NCBI GenBank assembly: GCA_965204395.1
Contig: OZ241987.1
Coordinates: forward strand, 930,001 to 994,000
DNA length: 64,000 nt
Direction: 5' to 3'
Source of the DNA: Bin87 sp965204395
Lineage (GTDB): Bacteria > Chloroflexota > Dehalococcoidia > Lucifugimonadales > UBA3495
The notes below the pieces were generated by a model, which saw only the letters and a list, made by a program, of their open reading frames with translations, was not told where the DNA came from and made no database searches. The translations under genes were made by a program, and so were the position numbers. Position 1 is the first letter of the stretch. The number at the start of each line of letters is the position of its first letter. This document shows, piece by piece, positions 8,157 to 17,090 of the stretch.

Positions 8157-9586
8157 GTCGATTCCCAGAATTCTCTAGGAAACGCAATCTGGGTTTCTTC
8201 CGGTGGCTTCAGATAAGACTGCAACGATAGCAAGCTGAAGCCATCCCCTTCGTCGGCGGAGCGCCAAGTGCCTTGGTAAGGCATGCAATGCATCAGATGC
8301 TCCGTCAACTTGTTCGATGGGTAACGGGCCATTCGGCTTTTTGCCAGCACCAGTTCATCTTTGTTCTGCAACTGAACAAAGTACGGCGAATGGGTAATCA
8401 CTATCACTTGGCGTATCGGATTCTCAATGCCGACAGGCTCGTCTATTTCAACGGCTATGTTGTGAAGCAGGCGATTCATAGCTGCCAACTGATCCGGATG
8501 GACGCCGTTCTCCGGTTCCTCAATGCAATAAACTCCACTTTCGTAGCAAGATTCGCACACCGCCGCTAATGCCAGAAACCTAAGCGCGCCGTCCGAGATC
8601 GCATTGGCCCGCACCTTCACTCCCGAATACTCTTCCAGTTCCAACGACAGCAACTGACGCTCTTCGTCCCGGATCACTCGCACCATCTGAGCGGGAACCA
8701 GCGATGACAGATAGATGGACACCATCTGAAACACAGCATGGGGATCGTCGCCATGCTCCGGCGCGATGTTCGACAGATGCTGCAGCGTCGCCGGTATGTG
8801 TGCCCCGTTAGCCGCGATACCCGGAGGCTGTGTGTATCGATCGGGCCGGCGCATTGCCGCCGGGTCCAGGGCAAGGACGCGCCATCTTTGCATCTCCCGG
8901 TGTGCCGCCAGTATCGTCGGTGTTGCCGTAGTGTTCTCAGTGCCGATGATGGTACGCACCGCTCCCTCTGCCGGGGAGGGCCGCCCCCGTCCGTGCGAGC
9001 CGCCATCCTGATGCACCACGATAGCCGTCTGTTCTGTTTCAGGGTCAATCTGGGTTGATATGAACCCGTTCCGCGCATGCCTGCGGTTGAACACCACGCT
9101 GTCGCGGAATTTGCTCTTGCTGTGTGGGAACTTCAAATGCCGCGCCGCGCGTCCTGTCGTAATGGGCCGTAACTCCTCCCGTTCCAACGTCAATCCACCC
9201 AACAGGCTGCCGGTCGGAGAGGGTGGTTCGTATCGGAAGGCGACCTCGTAGCGCAAGAAGGAGGAAGACGCCTTGGCTTCGCGGCCAAAATCGTCGCGAA
9301 CCGCGTCGCTAACAATCATCTCCGCCGCGAATTCCATACGGCTGGCTCGTTCCCCACCGCCGTAGAAAAGCAGGTCCTGAATGTCCCCGGTTTCCTCGCC
9401 GGCATTGCGTATTCTGAGCGCCGCGTCGTTGATGGTATGCTCGGTCAGTAGCGACAGGAACCGGATGGCGTCAAATATGTTGGACTTGCCAACACCATTA
9501 GGGCCGGCAATGCACGTGTACGGCCCAAAATCCAGCGCAAAATCCACCAGATTTTTGAATCCGTTGACTTCCAATCGGGTAAGCAT
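8150..9586 (-). CDS. AAA family ATPase (RecF/OLD-like, AAA_21)
   Basis: A 478-residue ABC-class ATPase. It opens LEVNGFKNLVDFALDF with the Walker A motif GPNGVGKSN at about residues 29-37. The C-terminal half has an ABC-signature-like ISDGALRFLALAAV, the Walker B strand GVYCIEEPENGVHPDQ and the H-loop VIVITHSPYFV. The middle holds a divergent insertion rather than a long coiled coil, unlike SMC proteins. It has its own promoter-like TGCTAGAAT (9626-9634) and a GGAGG 5 bases before the ATG. Together with the overlapping TOPRIM-like gene it forms a probable operon that may act in phage defence or DNA-damage response. Confidence 0.85.
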   Translation of the reverse strand: MLTRLEVNGFKNLVDFALDFGPYTCIAGPNGVGKSNIFDAIRFLSLLTEHTINDAALRIRNAGEETGDIQDLLFYGGGERASRMEFAAEMIVSDAVRDDFGREAKASSSFLRYEVAFRYEPPSPTGSLLGGLTLEREELRPITTGRAARHLKFPHSKSKFRDSVVFNRRHARNGFISTQIDPETEQTAIVVHQDGGSHGRGRPSPAEGAVRTIIGTENTTATPTILAAHREMQRWRVLALDPAAMRRPDRYTQPPGIAANGAHIPATLQHLSNIAPEHGDDPHAVFQMVSIYLSSLVPAQMVRVIRDEERQLLSLELEEYSGVKVRANAISDGALRFLALAAVCESCYESGVYCIEEPENGVHPDQLAAMNRLLHNIAVEIDEPVGIENPIRQVIVITHSPYFVQLQNKDELVLAKSRMARYPSNKLTEHLMHCMPYQGTWRSADEGDGFSLLSLQSYLKPPEETQIAFPREFWESTW

Positions 9587-9625
9587 AATCGCCTCCGCAC
9601 ACGAGAGACACGGCGATGATGCCCA

Positions 9626-9634
9626 ATTCTAGCA
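9626..9634 (-). promoter_or_regulatory. Extended -10 promoter of the ATPase/TOPRIM pair
   Basis: On the minus strand this reads TGCTAGAAT, an extended -10 (TGn plus TAGAAT). It lies in the 52-base gap behind the GH88/105-like gene and about 40 bases before the ATPase ATG. The same TGCTA core recurs before six plus-strand genes. No clear -35 is seen. Confidence 0.5.
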
Positions 9635-9638
9635 CGCG

Positions 9639-11393
9639 CTACTCCGACGCCCTCCGAAACCGCTCCATCTCGCACGCGAACCACAGCGCCATGCTGCCCG
9701 TCCGGTCGTCGTGCCCGCTCAACGCCGCCCGGTCCAGGTACGCTCGCGTGTCCGGCATCACCCCCGTGCTGATGCAGCCGTCCACGACGCCGCCGTCGTT
9801 GTCGATCCGCTCGGACAACGCCCGCCAGCAGGCTTCCAACCCGCCCCGATACACCTCATCCTCGCCGTCCGGCAGCCATCCCTCCCTCAACCCGCGCGCC
9901 AGCGCATATCCCACCATGCACGTTGAGGTTAATTCGCCCCACGCGCCGGGCACGTCCACCAATTCGCCAAACGTCCCCCACGGTTGCTGTCGTCGCATCA
10001 GAGCCTCCAGATGACTCCGGTGCCGCGTCAACAGTATTGGCCGCGCCGGGTGCTCTTGCGGCAAGTACGTCAACGCCTCGGCGTAGCCCAACGCGGCGAA
10101 TCCGTTGCCCCGGCTCCAGAAATGCGGCGCCGACCGCGCGTGCTTGAACAGCCCGCTGCCGTCCTGCACGTCTCCGCCGTCGATCAGGAACCGCGCCAAC
10201 AGGTCGGCGTACTTGGCATCCCCTGAAATCCGGTACGCCCGCCCCAGCATCGCTCCGCACATGAACATGTCCTCCACGCGAAAATCGGGATCGCAAGGCG
10301 ATGGAGCCTCGTTGGAACCACGCGCCTGGAACCGGTCCGCCGCGTAGAAAAACAGCCGTCGGTAAGTTTCGTCTCCGGTGTAATCCGCCAGCCGTGCCGC
10401 CCATACCACGCCGGTCAAAGCCGCTCCGCCCACATCGGTCAGGTAAGCAGCCGGGTCCGCCGCAATGTGCGCGATCAGTCCCGCGATTTCCACCGTTGGA
10501 TCTTCGCCGCCATTATCCAGTTCCCGCAACCGGAGCCGTCCGCTGATTCCAACCCCCTGCGTGTAGTTCACCGGGTCCAGCGCGTGCCCGTATCGCCCCG
10601 CCAGGATCCGAGCGATCTCCAGCGGCGTTCTCTCTCGCCGCGCCTCCAGCTCCAGTCGTCCAGGCGAGGCGGGCACGTCGGCATCCTTCCCGGTCAACGC
10701 CCACAGTTCCCTGAAAGCGTCGGTCAATCCGGTCCAATGAGTCGTCAAACACAGCGCCGGTAACACCCCCGGCATGTCATCCGCCGGCCGTCCCAGCGCC
10801 GCCACCAACGAGTCATCATCGCCCACCGGGACGGCATTCACCGCCGCCGCAACGCTTCCACCCTCTGCGGCGGCATTGGCTTCCCACCTCGTCTCGTGGC
10901 TGTCGTCGTCCGAAAGCGCCACCTCCACCACCAGGTCCGCCGCGTGGTAGCAGATCCACCGCCATAGATACCGACGTTCCGGCGCCGCTTCGTCGAAGTA
11001 GAACCCGTCCTGTGGCGGGTACCCATTGGTCAGGTCCACCTTGTTCGCCGCCTCCTCTTCCCAGTCCCCGCCGGCCAGCGCGTCCGGGTTGGCCGCCACG
11101 ATAGCCGACAACGCGACCCCCGAAGCCTGCGCTGCCGCCGTGCCAGTGAACCGTTCCAACGCCGCCAGAATGCGCGGCGTGTCCGCCGTATCCCCGCGCA
11201 GTCCAGCCACCAGCAGGATCGACGGCCTGTGCTCGCTTTCGGCGAACGGCAGCGTCCGCGTGTCCTGCAGCGCGACGATGGGCCGCAATTCGGGCGTCAG
11301 CCCAATGGTGGTAGATTGCCAATACGCCGGCGAACGTTTGCGCAGCAGGTTGATCAGGGCGGCATTGATGTCGGTGGGGTGCATTGTGGACAT
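9639..11393 (-). CDS. GH88/GH105-like unsaturated uronyl hydrolase with an N-terminal M14-like domain
   Basis: A protein of 584 residues. The C-terminal part (about 240-584) has the alpha/alpha-barrel features of glycoside hydrolase families 88/105: VEDMFMCGAMLGRAYRISGD, the HFWSRGNGFAALGYAEAL motif, and later GVVDGCISTGVMPDTRAYLD. Such enzymes remove unsaturated galacturonyl or glucuronyl residues from polysaccharide-lyase products. The N-terminal about 200 residues (RPSILLVAGLRGDTADTPRI, IVAANPDA) resemble an M14 carboxypeptidase/deacylase fold and may be degenerate. The start at 11393 is supported by CGGAG 5 bases upstream; an in-frame extension to 11573 lacks support. The domain combination suggests breakdown of host or algal acidic glycans. 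Confidence 0.75.
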   Translation of the reverse strand: MSTMHPTDINAALINLLRKRSPAYWQSTTIGLTPELRPIVALQDTRTLPFAESEHRPSILLVAGLRGDTADTPRILAALERFTGTAAAQASGVALSAIVAANPDALAGGDWEEEAANKVDLTNGYPPQDGFYFDEAAPERRYLWRWICYHAADLVVEVALSDDDSHETRWEANAAAEGGSVAAAVNAVPVGDDDSLVAALGRPADDMPGVLPALCLTTHWTGLTDAFRELWALTGKDADVPASPGRLELEARRERTPLEIARILAGRYGHALDPVNYTQGVGISGRLRLRELDNGGEDPTVEIAGLIAHIAADPAAYLTDVGGAALTGVVWAARLADYTGDETYRRLFFYAADRFQARGSNEAPSPCDPDFRVEDMFMCGAMLGRAYRISGDAKYADLLARFLIDGGDVQDGSGLFKHARSAPHFWSRGNGFAALGYAEALTYLPQEHPARPILLTRHRSHLEALMRRQQPWGTFGELVDVPGAWGELTSTCMVGYALARGLREGWLPDGEDEVYRGGLEACWRALSERIDNDGGVVDGCISTGVMPDTRAYLDRAALSGHDDRTGSMALWFACEMERFRRASE

Positions 11394-11486
11394 GAAAACT
11401 CCGCATGTCGGTTGGATGGTCCAAATCAGATTCCAAAAACGTCGCGTATTATAACCATTGCCACGCACGGCTCGGCCCCCGATCTT

Positions 11487-11513
11487 TTGACATAGCCCAA
11501 CGCCCGCTATACA
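11487..11513 (+). promoter_or_regulatory. Possible promoter for the CoA-transferase operon
   Basis: A perfect TTGACA (11487-11492) and TATACA (11508-11513), but with a 15-base spacer, shorter than ideal. It lies 38 bases before the ATG at 11551. Confidence 0.4.
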
Positions 11514-11550
11514 TTTCAACCCATTCCCACCCGCAACCGGAGTTGGCCGC

Positions 11551-12795
11551 ATGCCGCGTTTCGACGAATACACCGGCGAAAACCTGATTCCGCCCTACCG
11601 CATCCTCGATCTCACCGACCGCCGCGCCGCCTTCTGCGGTCGTCTGTTGGCCGACTACGGCGCCGATGTTGTCAAGGTGGAACCTCCAACCGGCGACCCG
11701 TCCCGCCACCTCGGCCCATTTCCCGACGACAACCCCGACCCTGACCGCAGCCTCGACTTCCTGTTCTACAACACCAACAAGCGCTCCATCACCCTGGACC
11801 TCGAATCCCGATCCGGACGCGACCTGTTCCGCCGCCTCGCCGCCGACGCCGACGTCATCATCGAGAGTTTCGACCGCCACTACCTCTACGACCTCGGCAT
11901 CGGCTTCGACGCCCTCCGCGCCGACAACTCCGGCCTGATCATGGCCTCCGTAACGCCCTTCGGCAACACCGGCGACTGGGCCGATTATCAGGGCGACGAC
12001 CTCGTGGTCATGGCCGCCAGCGGCTACATGCAGATCACCGGCGAACCCGACGAGCCGCCCGTGCGTCAGGGCAACGAGCACAGCCACTACCCGGCGGCAC
12101 AGTACGCCGCCGTCGGCATCCTGGCGGCCCTGTACCATCGCGACTTCGGCGGCGGTCAGGGCCAACACATCGACGTATCGTCCCAGGAAGCCCTCATCAC
12201 CTACTACACCGACGCCCATCCCGCGCTCCTCTGGCGCAAACTCGGACAAAACGTCACCCGCGTCGGCACCAACTCCACGCTGGTCATACCCCTCGGCGCA
12301 TACCCCTGCAAGGACGGCTGGATCGCCGCCGGCGTCATCACGCCCCGGGAGTGGGACGCCCTGGCCGAATGGATCCACGAGGTCACCGGCAACGACGAGG
12401 TGCTCAACGAAGCCTACCGCGGCGGCAACCAGGACCGCGCTGAGCACATCGACATCATCACCGCCCTGTTCCTCGAATTCGCCGAGAATTTCACCGTCCA
12501 GGAACTCTTCCACGAGGGCCAGCGTCGCAACCTGGTGTTTCTCCCTGTCAATGAAGTTGCCGACCTCCTCGCCGACCCTCAACTCGCCGAGTCCGGATTC
12601 TGGTACGACATCGAGCACACCGATCCAGCCATGGGCTCCGTCAAATACCCCTTGGGCATCTTCCACAGCGACGACGTAAAGGCCCGCAACCGTCCGGCTC
12701 CGTCCCTCGGAGCAGACAACGCGGCCGTGTACCAGGGCGAGCTTGGCCTGTCCACCCAGGAGTTGGCCGCCCTCAACTCCGATGGCATCATTTAG
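11551..12795 (+). CDS. Family III CoA-transferase (CaiB/BaiF type)
   Basis: A 414-residue protein with the family N-terminus ILDLTDRRAAFCGRLLADYG followed by ADVVKVEPPTGD. The central GQGQHIDVSSQEA region corresponds to the active-site segment. At the position of the catalytic aspartate of formyl-CoA transferase this protein has glutamate (SQEA). Family members move CoA between carboxylic acids, activating organic acids for degradation. The ATG follows GGAGTTGGCCGC. The Uma2 gene and a second CoA-transferase gene follow on the same strand with short gaps, so the three are probably co-transcribed. The acid substrate is not inferable. Confidence 0.9.
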   Translation: MPRFDEYTGENLIPPYRILDLTDRRAAFCGRLLADYGADVVKVEPPTGDPSRHLGPFPDDNPDPDRSLDFLFYNTNKRSITLDLESRSGRDLFRRLAADADVIIESFDRHYLYDLGIGFDALRADNSGLIMASVTPFGNTGDWADYQGDDLVVMAASGYMQITGEPDEPPVRQGNEHSHYPAAQYAAVGILAALYHRDFGGGQGQHIDVSSQEALITYYTDAHPALLWRKLGQNVTRVGTNSTLVIPLGAYPCKDGWIAAGVITPREWDALAEWIHEVTGNDEVLNEAYRGGNQDRAEHIDIITALFLEFAENFTVQELFHEGQRRNLVFLPVNEVADLLADPQLAESGFWYDIEHTDPAMGSVKYPLGIFHSDDVKARNRPAPSLGADNAAVYQGELGLSTQELAALNSDGII

Positions 12796-12820
12796 CTGAA
12801 GATAAACGGAGGTTTGCGTA

Positions 12821-13513
12821 ATGGTTTCAGTGAAACCGGAGCCGGCAGACACTGTAGAAACTCAAGATCCCCCGGAGCCCAATTGGTCCCTGGTGGGCGA
12901 ACTGCGCCTCAACCTCACCGCCCTCGGCGTCAACCATCTCGCCAAGGATTTCGGTGAGCGCCTTTGCCAGTTGTCCAGCGACAACCCGGGCTGGCAGTTC
13001 GAGTATTCCGCCCAAGGAGAACTGATCGTAATGGCCCCACCGGGTTCTGAAAGTAGCGCCGACGAAGGACAAGTTATCATTGTCCTGGGCAACTGGCGGC
13101 TCAATAACGGCGGCATGAGTTATCCGTCAACCATTGGCTTCCAACTGTCCAGCGGAGCGGTTCTGATTCCCGATGCCGCCTGGATTACGCAGGAACGGTA
13201 CGACAACCTCACCCCGTCCGAACGACGCGGGACCATCAACGGCGCTCCGGATTTCGTGGTGGAAGTTCGCTCCCGCACGGATCGCCTGTCTCCTTTCCTC
13301 GCCAAGATGCAGGAATGGATGGACGGCGGGGCCCACTTGGGTTGGGGTATCGACCCGCGGAATCGCCACGTCTACATCTACCGGTTTGCACAAGACGGTC
13401 CCGAACTGCTGGAAAACCCTGAAACTCTCTCGGGCGAGGACGTCTTGTCCGGGTTCACGTTCCAGGTGCGTAACCTCATCTTCGACCGCCACACCGAGGA
13501 GCCGGAAGCATGA
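12821..13513 (+). CDS. Uma2 family endonuclease-like protein (DUF820)
   Basis: A 230-residue protein whose C-terminal two thirds match Uma2/DUF820, a PD-(D/E)XK-like fold: WQFEYSAQGELIVMAPPG, the IPDAAWI strand carrying the Asp, and APDFVVEVRSRTDRLS carrying the Asp-Glu pair. The expected Lys follows in the KMQEWMDGGAHLGWGIDP segment. The family is very abundant in cyanobacteria and Chloroflexota and has no established role. It sits between two CoA-transferase genes and overlaps the second by 4 bases (ATGA), an unusual coupling. Confidence 0.88.
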   Translation: MVSVKPEPADTVETQDPPEPNWSLVGELRLNLTALGVNHLAKDFGERLCQLSSDNPGWQFEYSAQGELIVMAPPGSESSADEGQVIIVLGNWRLNNGGMSYPSTIGFQLSSGAVLIPDAAWITQERYDNLTPSERRGTINGAPDFVVEVRSRTDRLSPFLAKMQEWMDGGAHLGWGIDPRNRHVYIYRFAQDGPELLENPETLSGEDVLSGFTFQVRNLIFDRHTEEPEA

Positions 13514-14766
13514 CCGATGCCAGCACCACCCCCAACGCCCTCTCCGGAATCCGCGTCGTCGAGTTCGGCCCCTACGTCGCCCTGCCGCTCACCGGCCGCA
13601 TCCTCGGATCCCTGGGCGCAGAGGTCATCAAGGTCGAGACCAACAAAGTCCTCGACGAGATGGCCTTCATCCCCGCCTGGTCCCGCGGCGCCGGCCAGCC
13701 CGAGTACCAGCGCGGCAAGCGGCGTATCACCCTCGACGTCCGCACCGACGCCGGCCGCGACCTGATCCTCGAAATGGTGCGCATCAGCGACGTGTTCATG
13801 ACCAATTTCCGACGCAACGTCCTCGACCGTTGGGGCATCGACTTCCCCGAAATCCGCAAGCAGCGCCCCGACTCCATCATCATGTGGCAGACCGGCCTCG
13901 GCGGCCACGGCCCCTACTACACCTACAAGTCCTTCGGCATCCTGGTGCAGCACCTCTCCGGCGTCTCGCTGATGACCGGCCTCCCGGGCGACCCGCCCGG
14001 CGTCGTCAACACCTCCTACTCCGACTATCACACCGGCGTTTTCCAGCCCGCCGGCATCATCGCCGCCCTCATGCGCCGCAACCTCACCGGCAAGACCGCT
14101 ACCCTGGAGTCGTCCATCTTCAAGTCCGGCGTCGCCACCTGCGGCCCCGCACTGCTCGACTACCAGGTCAACAATCGGCCACCCGAACGCCGGGGCAACC
14201 GCGACGCCTGGGCCGCTCCCCACGGGGTCTATCCGTGCGCTCCCGACCCCGTTTCGGGCGACCCGGACCGGTTCATCGCCATCTCCATCGCCGATGATGA
14301 CCAATGGGCCAAGTTCCGCAATGTCATGGGCGACCCGGACTGGGCATCCGCGCCCGAATACGACACCCGCATTGGCCGCCGCCGCAACCAGGACCCACTC
14401 GATGCAGCCATCACCGAATGGACCGTCTCCCAGGATTCCGCCGCACTCATGCACAGCCTGCAACACGCTGGAGTCCCCGCCGGCATGGTTTCCCAGGGCG
14501 CCGACCTCAACGCCAGCAAGCACCTGAAGTCCCGCGACTTTTACCAGGACACCCAGTACTGGGAGGCTGAACGCGGCATCAAGGCCACCGAATGGGTCGA
14601 GGGCGAAAGCGTTTCCTGGTCCATCCCCGCCAAGATGTCCGGCACACCCATCGCATTCGGCAAATACAGCAACATCGGCGAGGACAACGCCTACGTCTTC
14701 GGAGAACTCCTCGGCCTAACTGCCCCCGAAATCGCCGAACTCGAAGACGCGGGCGTCATCTACTGA
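13510..14766 (+). CDS. Family III CoA-transferase homologue (CaiB/BaiF type)
   Basis: A 418-residue paralogue of the gene at 11551. It opens LSGIRVVEFGPYVALPLTGR with LGAEVIKVETNK, the family CoA-binding start. The segment aligned with the usual active-site region reads LTGKTATLESSIFKSG, and no aspartate is evident at the catalytic position. It may therefore be a divergent or non-catalytic subunit, possibly partnering the first CoA-transferase. The start overlaps the Uma2 stop by 4 bases. The C-terminus (FGELLGLTAPEIAELEDAGV) is typical of the family and full-length. Confidence 0.88.
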   Translation: MTDASTTPNALSGIRVVEFGPYVALPLTGRILGSLGAEVIKVETNKVLDEMAFIPAWSRGAGQPEYQRGKRRITLDVRTDAGRDLILEMVRISDVFMTNFRRNVLDRWGIDFPEIRKQRPDSIIMWQTGLGGHGPYYTYKSFGILVQHLSGVSLMTGLPGDPPGVVNTSYSDYHTGVFQPAGIIAALMRRNLTGKTATLESSIFKSGVATCGPALLDYQVNNRPPERRGNRDAWAAPHGVYPCAPDPVSGDPDRFIAISIADDDQWAKFRNVMGDPDWASAPEYDTRIGRRRNQDPLDAAITEWTVSQDSAALMHSLQHAGVPAGMVSQGADLNASKHLKSRDFYQDTQYWEAERGIKATEWVEGESVSWSIPAKMSGTPIAFGKYSNIGEDNAYVFGELLGLTAPEIAELEDAGVIY

Positions 14767-15047
14767 CGAGTGCGTTGGTTAGTCCTCCGTAACTCCCTCT
14801 CCCATCTCCGGCTGCTCCTCGTAGCTTTACTCAAACTCCTGGCCCTCATTTTTCAGCCGCGCCGCTGGGCAAAATATGCCACACATCCCGCTCGCTGATG
14901 CAGGGGCGAATCTGGTAGCGCATGGTGTTCCGATGGGCGGCTCCGTCCCATGCTGCCGGACGAGCCTGCATTTTCCAGTCACACGCTCGTTAGTAAGTAA
15001 GTCGCAACCTGTCCAACGTTTGCTGGAGGTCCGCATATGAGTGCGAA
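14767..15047. other. Intergenic region with truncated family A repeat and a possible gene remnant
   Basis: At 14791-14805 there is only the left arm of a family A repeat. On the minus strand, 14846-14971 is a 41-codon open frame (Met-Gln-Ala-Arg... to ...SGAAEK) with a coherent, non-repetitive composition (MRYQIRPCISERDVWHILP). It has no homologue I can name and no ribosome binding site, and may be the remnant of a decayed gene. Nothing else is seen. Confidence 0.35.
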
Positions 15048-16178
15048 TTATGCATCATCCTCGTCGTTGACCAAGATCGCTGCGACACGCTCGAGGATGG
15101 ACTGCCATTCCGCCCGAACCATCGCCTCAGCTCGCGATGTGATTTGGTGCCGGTCGGCTTCAAACCATTGATCGTGGTGGGCAATTATCCGTCTGTAGGA
15201 TCCTTGCCCACGCTCATTGATGCAACGATCCCAAAACTGCTCATCAGGCACCATGAAATCAGTATGCACGTCCCGGCCAAAGCGCTGAATGCGTCCAAGT
15301 AGTTGTTCAGTTCCCGCTTCCATAATTCGGCGGGATTCCCGCAACAGGCCCGAAGCTTCTTCCAAGTCCGGATTCTGGAGCAAGTGCGTAACAATTGCTT
15401 GGAAGGCGTTGAGTTTAGACGTCACAGCGTTGGCGGCCATGGCGCGAGCCCCAAAACTGAGCTCATGCAAGTAATCCAAGTTCGTCCAAATCCCTTTGCG
15501 TCGGACGCTGGCCCGCACAGTCATATGGTGCCTAGCGCGGATAGCCTGTAGCAGACTGTCTTGCACGTTGGTGGGTAAGCTGGCGACTTCTCGGTTGTTG
15601 TCCAACCAAACCCGCAAATGCGTAGCGGCTTGCCTTTGCACTTCCCTGATTTGCTCGTTCTCGTAATTTTCCAGTAGAGCAAGGGCATCTAACGTCATTT
15701 CCTCCAGTCGTGTGCGGTGCATCTCCCGAAGATCGGCAACACGTTCCAGCAAGAACTCTCTGCACCGTTGGGCTTCGTCGTCAAAGACGTTGAAGAACCC
15801 AATGGGGACGACAGGAAGAGCCGCAGCTTGCAACGCCCACCGAGCTTGATCTCCTTTGATGTAATAGCCCTCGGATGGAGTACTGACTGGATCACCCAAA
15901 CCGTCCTTGACCGCACGGGCTTCTTGGTGCTTCGGCAGCACCAGAATTGCGGATTTGGTTTCTAGATCGGGATAGGCCGCTTCCTGCGCCCTTTCCAGAA
16001 GCCGTTGTACGGAAGTTGCAGGAGCATCGTTGAAACTAGAGCAAAGCACCACAATGGTGTTTGGCTCGCCGAAGTGCGTCGCCAAGTCTTCTCGCTCGGC
16101 AATTCCATCGATGCCTTTCGTGTCTACGATTTGAAGCGACAAGATTGTGTCATCTAACATCCTCTGTGGCAGGACCAT
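15048..16178 (-). CDS. Dynamin-like GTPase, C-terminal part (downstream of in-frame TAG)
   Basis: A 376-residue ORF beginning inside a GTPase domain: VDTKGIDG near residue 18 is a G3 (DxxG) motif with no G1 motif before it in the same ORF. Most of the rest (about 130-376) is a long helical region (REFLLERVADLREMHRTRLE and onward), typical of dynamin-like stalk domains. The frame upstream is identical to that of the ORF ending at 16197. Only the TAG at 16197-16199 and six codons separate the two. Read-through would give one protein of about 647 residues. A GAGG 9 bases before the ATG at 16178 leaves open that it is translated separately. Confidence 0.7.
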   Translation of the reverse strand: MVLPQRMLDDTILSLQIVDTKGIDGIAEREDLATHFGEPNTIVVLCSSFNDAPATSVQRLLERAQEAAYPDLETKSAILVLPKHQEARAVKDGLGDPVSTPSEGYYIKGDQARWALQAAALPVVPIGFFNVFDDEAQRCREFLLERVADLREMHRTRLEEMTLDALALLENYENEQIREVQRQAATHLRVWLDNNREVASLPTNVQDSLLQAIRARHHMTVRASVRRKGIWTNLDYLHELSFGARAMAANAVTSKLNAFQAIVTHLLQNPDLEEASGLLRESRRIMEAGTEQLLGRIQRFGRDVHTDFMVPDEQFWDRCINERGQGSYRRIIAHHDQWFEADRHQITSRAEAMVRAEWQSILERVAAILVNDEDDA

Positions 16179-16196
16179 ATCGATGCGCCTCGGTAG

Positions 16197-16991
16197 CTAA
16201 AAATCCGGATTCCGTCCAAGGTTCAGCATTCTGAACCCTTCTTGCAGCCAAGCCAACGGTTCTTTGCCGGAAGCATCCGAGTACACAAGTTCGCAGCTAG
16301 TTCGTTTCCAGATCTCCATCCTAGTCCAGATCGCGTCAGAGAAAGCGTCAACATCTTTGAGTTCCTCGGCCAATGCGCGAGCATGATCAACGCTGCCGCT
16401 AATGGTACCGTCGGGATTTCTCTGGATCTCTTGCCGAAGGCCGCTCATGTTCCGTATAGCAGTCACTACTTCCCGAGCGACGGTTGCTTTTTCGTCATCT
16501 TCTCTGGCACCGGTTGTTTCGTCATCTGCCCCCGGTTCAGACGAGGACATCATCAGGCGCGCGAACTCTCTCACCTCCGCTCGGAGTTCGTCGTCACTTC
16601 TGGGCTCTACGACAAGAGCATAATCTGGGCCATTCGCAATATGCACTTCACAGATGGTGGTACCCCCACCGCCTGTTTCGAGCACAGGAATCGAACCATC
16701 CAGAGTAGGTATTTCAAGGCCAACTACTCGGCATAGAGCCGTAGTTTTGCCTACGCCGATGTCACCGATGAACGCGATGCTGTGCTCCGTGCTCAGAACT
16801 AGAAGCCCCGCCCTTTCCAGCCCTTCCCCGAACTCGTCCAGGCGCTTCAAGAAGGCATTCCGGATGTCAGGATCTTCCTTTAGCGCACTGATATTTTGGA
16901 GAGCTTGTTCGGCTTCCCAAATCAATGCTCGGTCAGGATGCCCGGTGGTGGGTTCCGGTAGGTGCCGATAAGTCACGTCTTGGTCGTTCAT
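16197..16991 (-). CDS. Dynamin-like GTPase, N-terminal part with P-loop
   Basis: A 264-residue ORF with a helical start and the G1 P-loop GDIGVGKTT at residues 76-84. TGGGGTTICEV follows and may carry the switch I threonine. An acidic insert (about residues 150-168) and a helical tail come next. It ends at a TAG that is in frame with the following ORF, where the missing G3 motif lies. The pair is therefore either a pseudogene with a single nonsense change, an assembly error, or a natural split. Bacterial dynamin-like proteins act on membranes and in some cases in phage defence. Confidence 0.7.
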   Translation of the reverse strand: MNDQDVTYRHLPEPTTGHPDRALIWEAEQALQNISALKEDPDIRNAFLKRLDEFGEGLERAGLLVLSTEHSIAFIGDIGVGKTTALCRVVGLEIPTLDGSIPVLETGGGGTTICEVHIANGPDYALVVEPRSDDELRAEVREFARLMMSSSEPGADDETTGAREDDEKATVAREVVTAIRNMSGLRQEIQRNPDGTISGSVDHARALAEELKDVDAFSDAIWTRMEIWKRTSCELVYSDASGKEPLAWLQEGFRMLNLGRNPDF

Positions 16992-17090
16992 GGTGGTATC
17001 CCCTCAAAATGGAACTCTGTTGCTAAGTTTGTTGAAATAGGTCCCCCTAGGCAGTTTCCGCCACCGTATGTGCGCCGGCGCAGTCTCCCC

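Noticed and set aside
11449..12852. A 467-codon minus-strand ORF over the CoA-transferase gene
   Set aside because: Its composition is Val/Ala/Gly/Glu-biased as expected for the antisense of a high-GC gene. The plus-strand gene has clear family motifs throughout.
14827..15036. A 69-codon minus-strand ORF
   Set aside because: Cys/Pro-rich and overlapping the alternative 14846-14971 frame. Neither is convincing as a gene.
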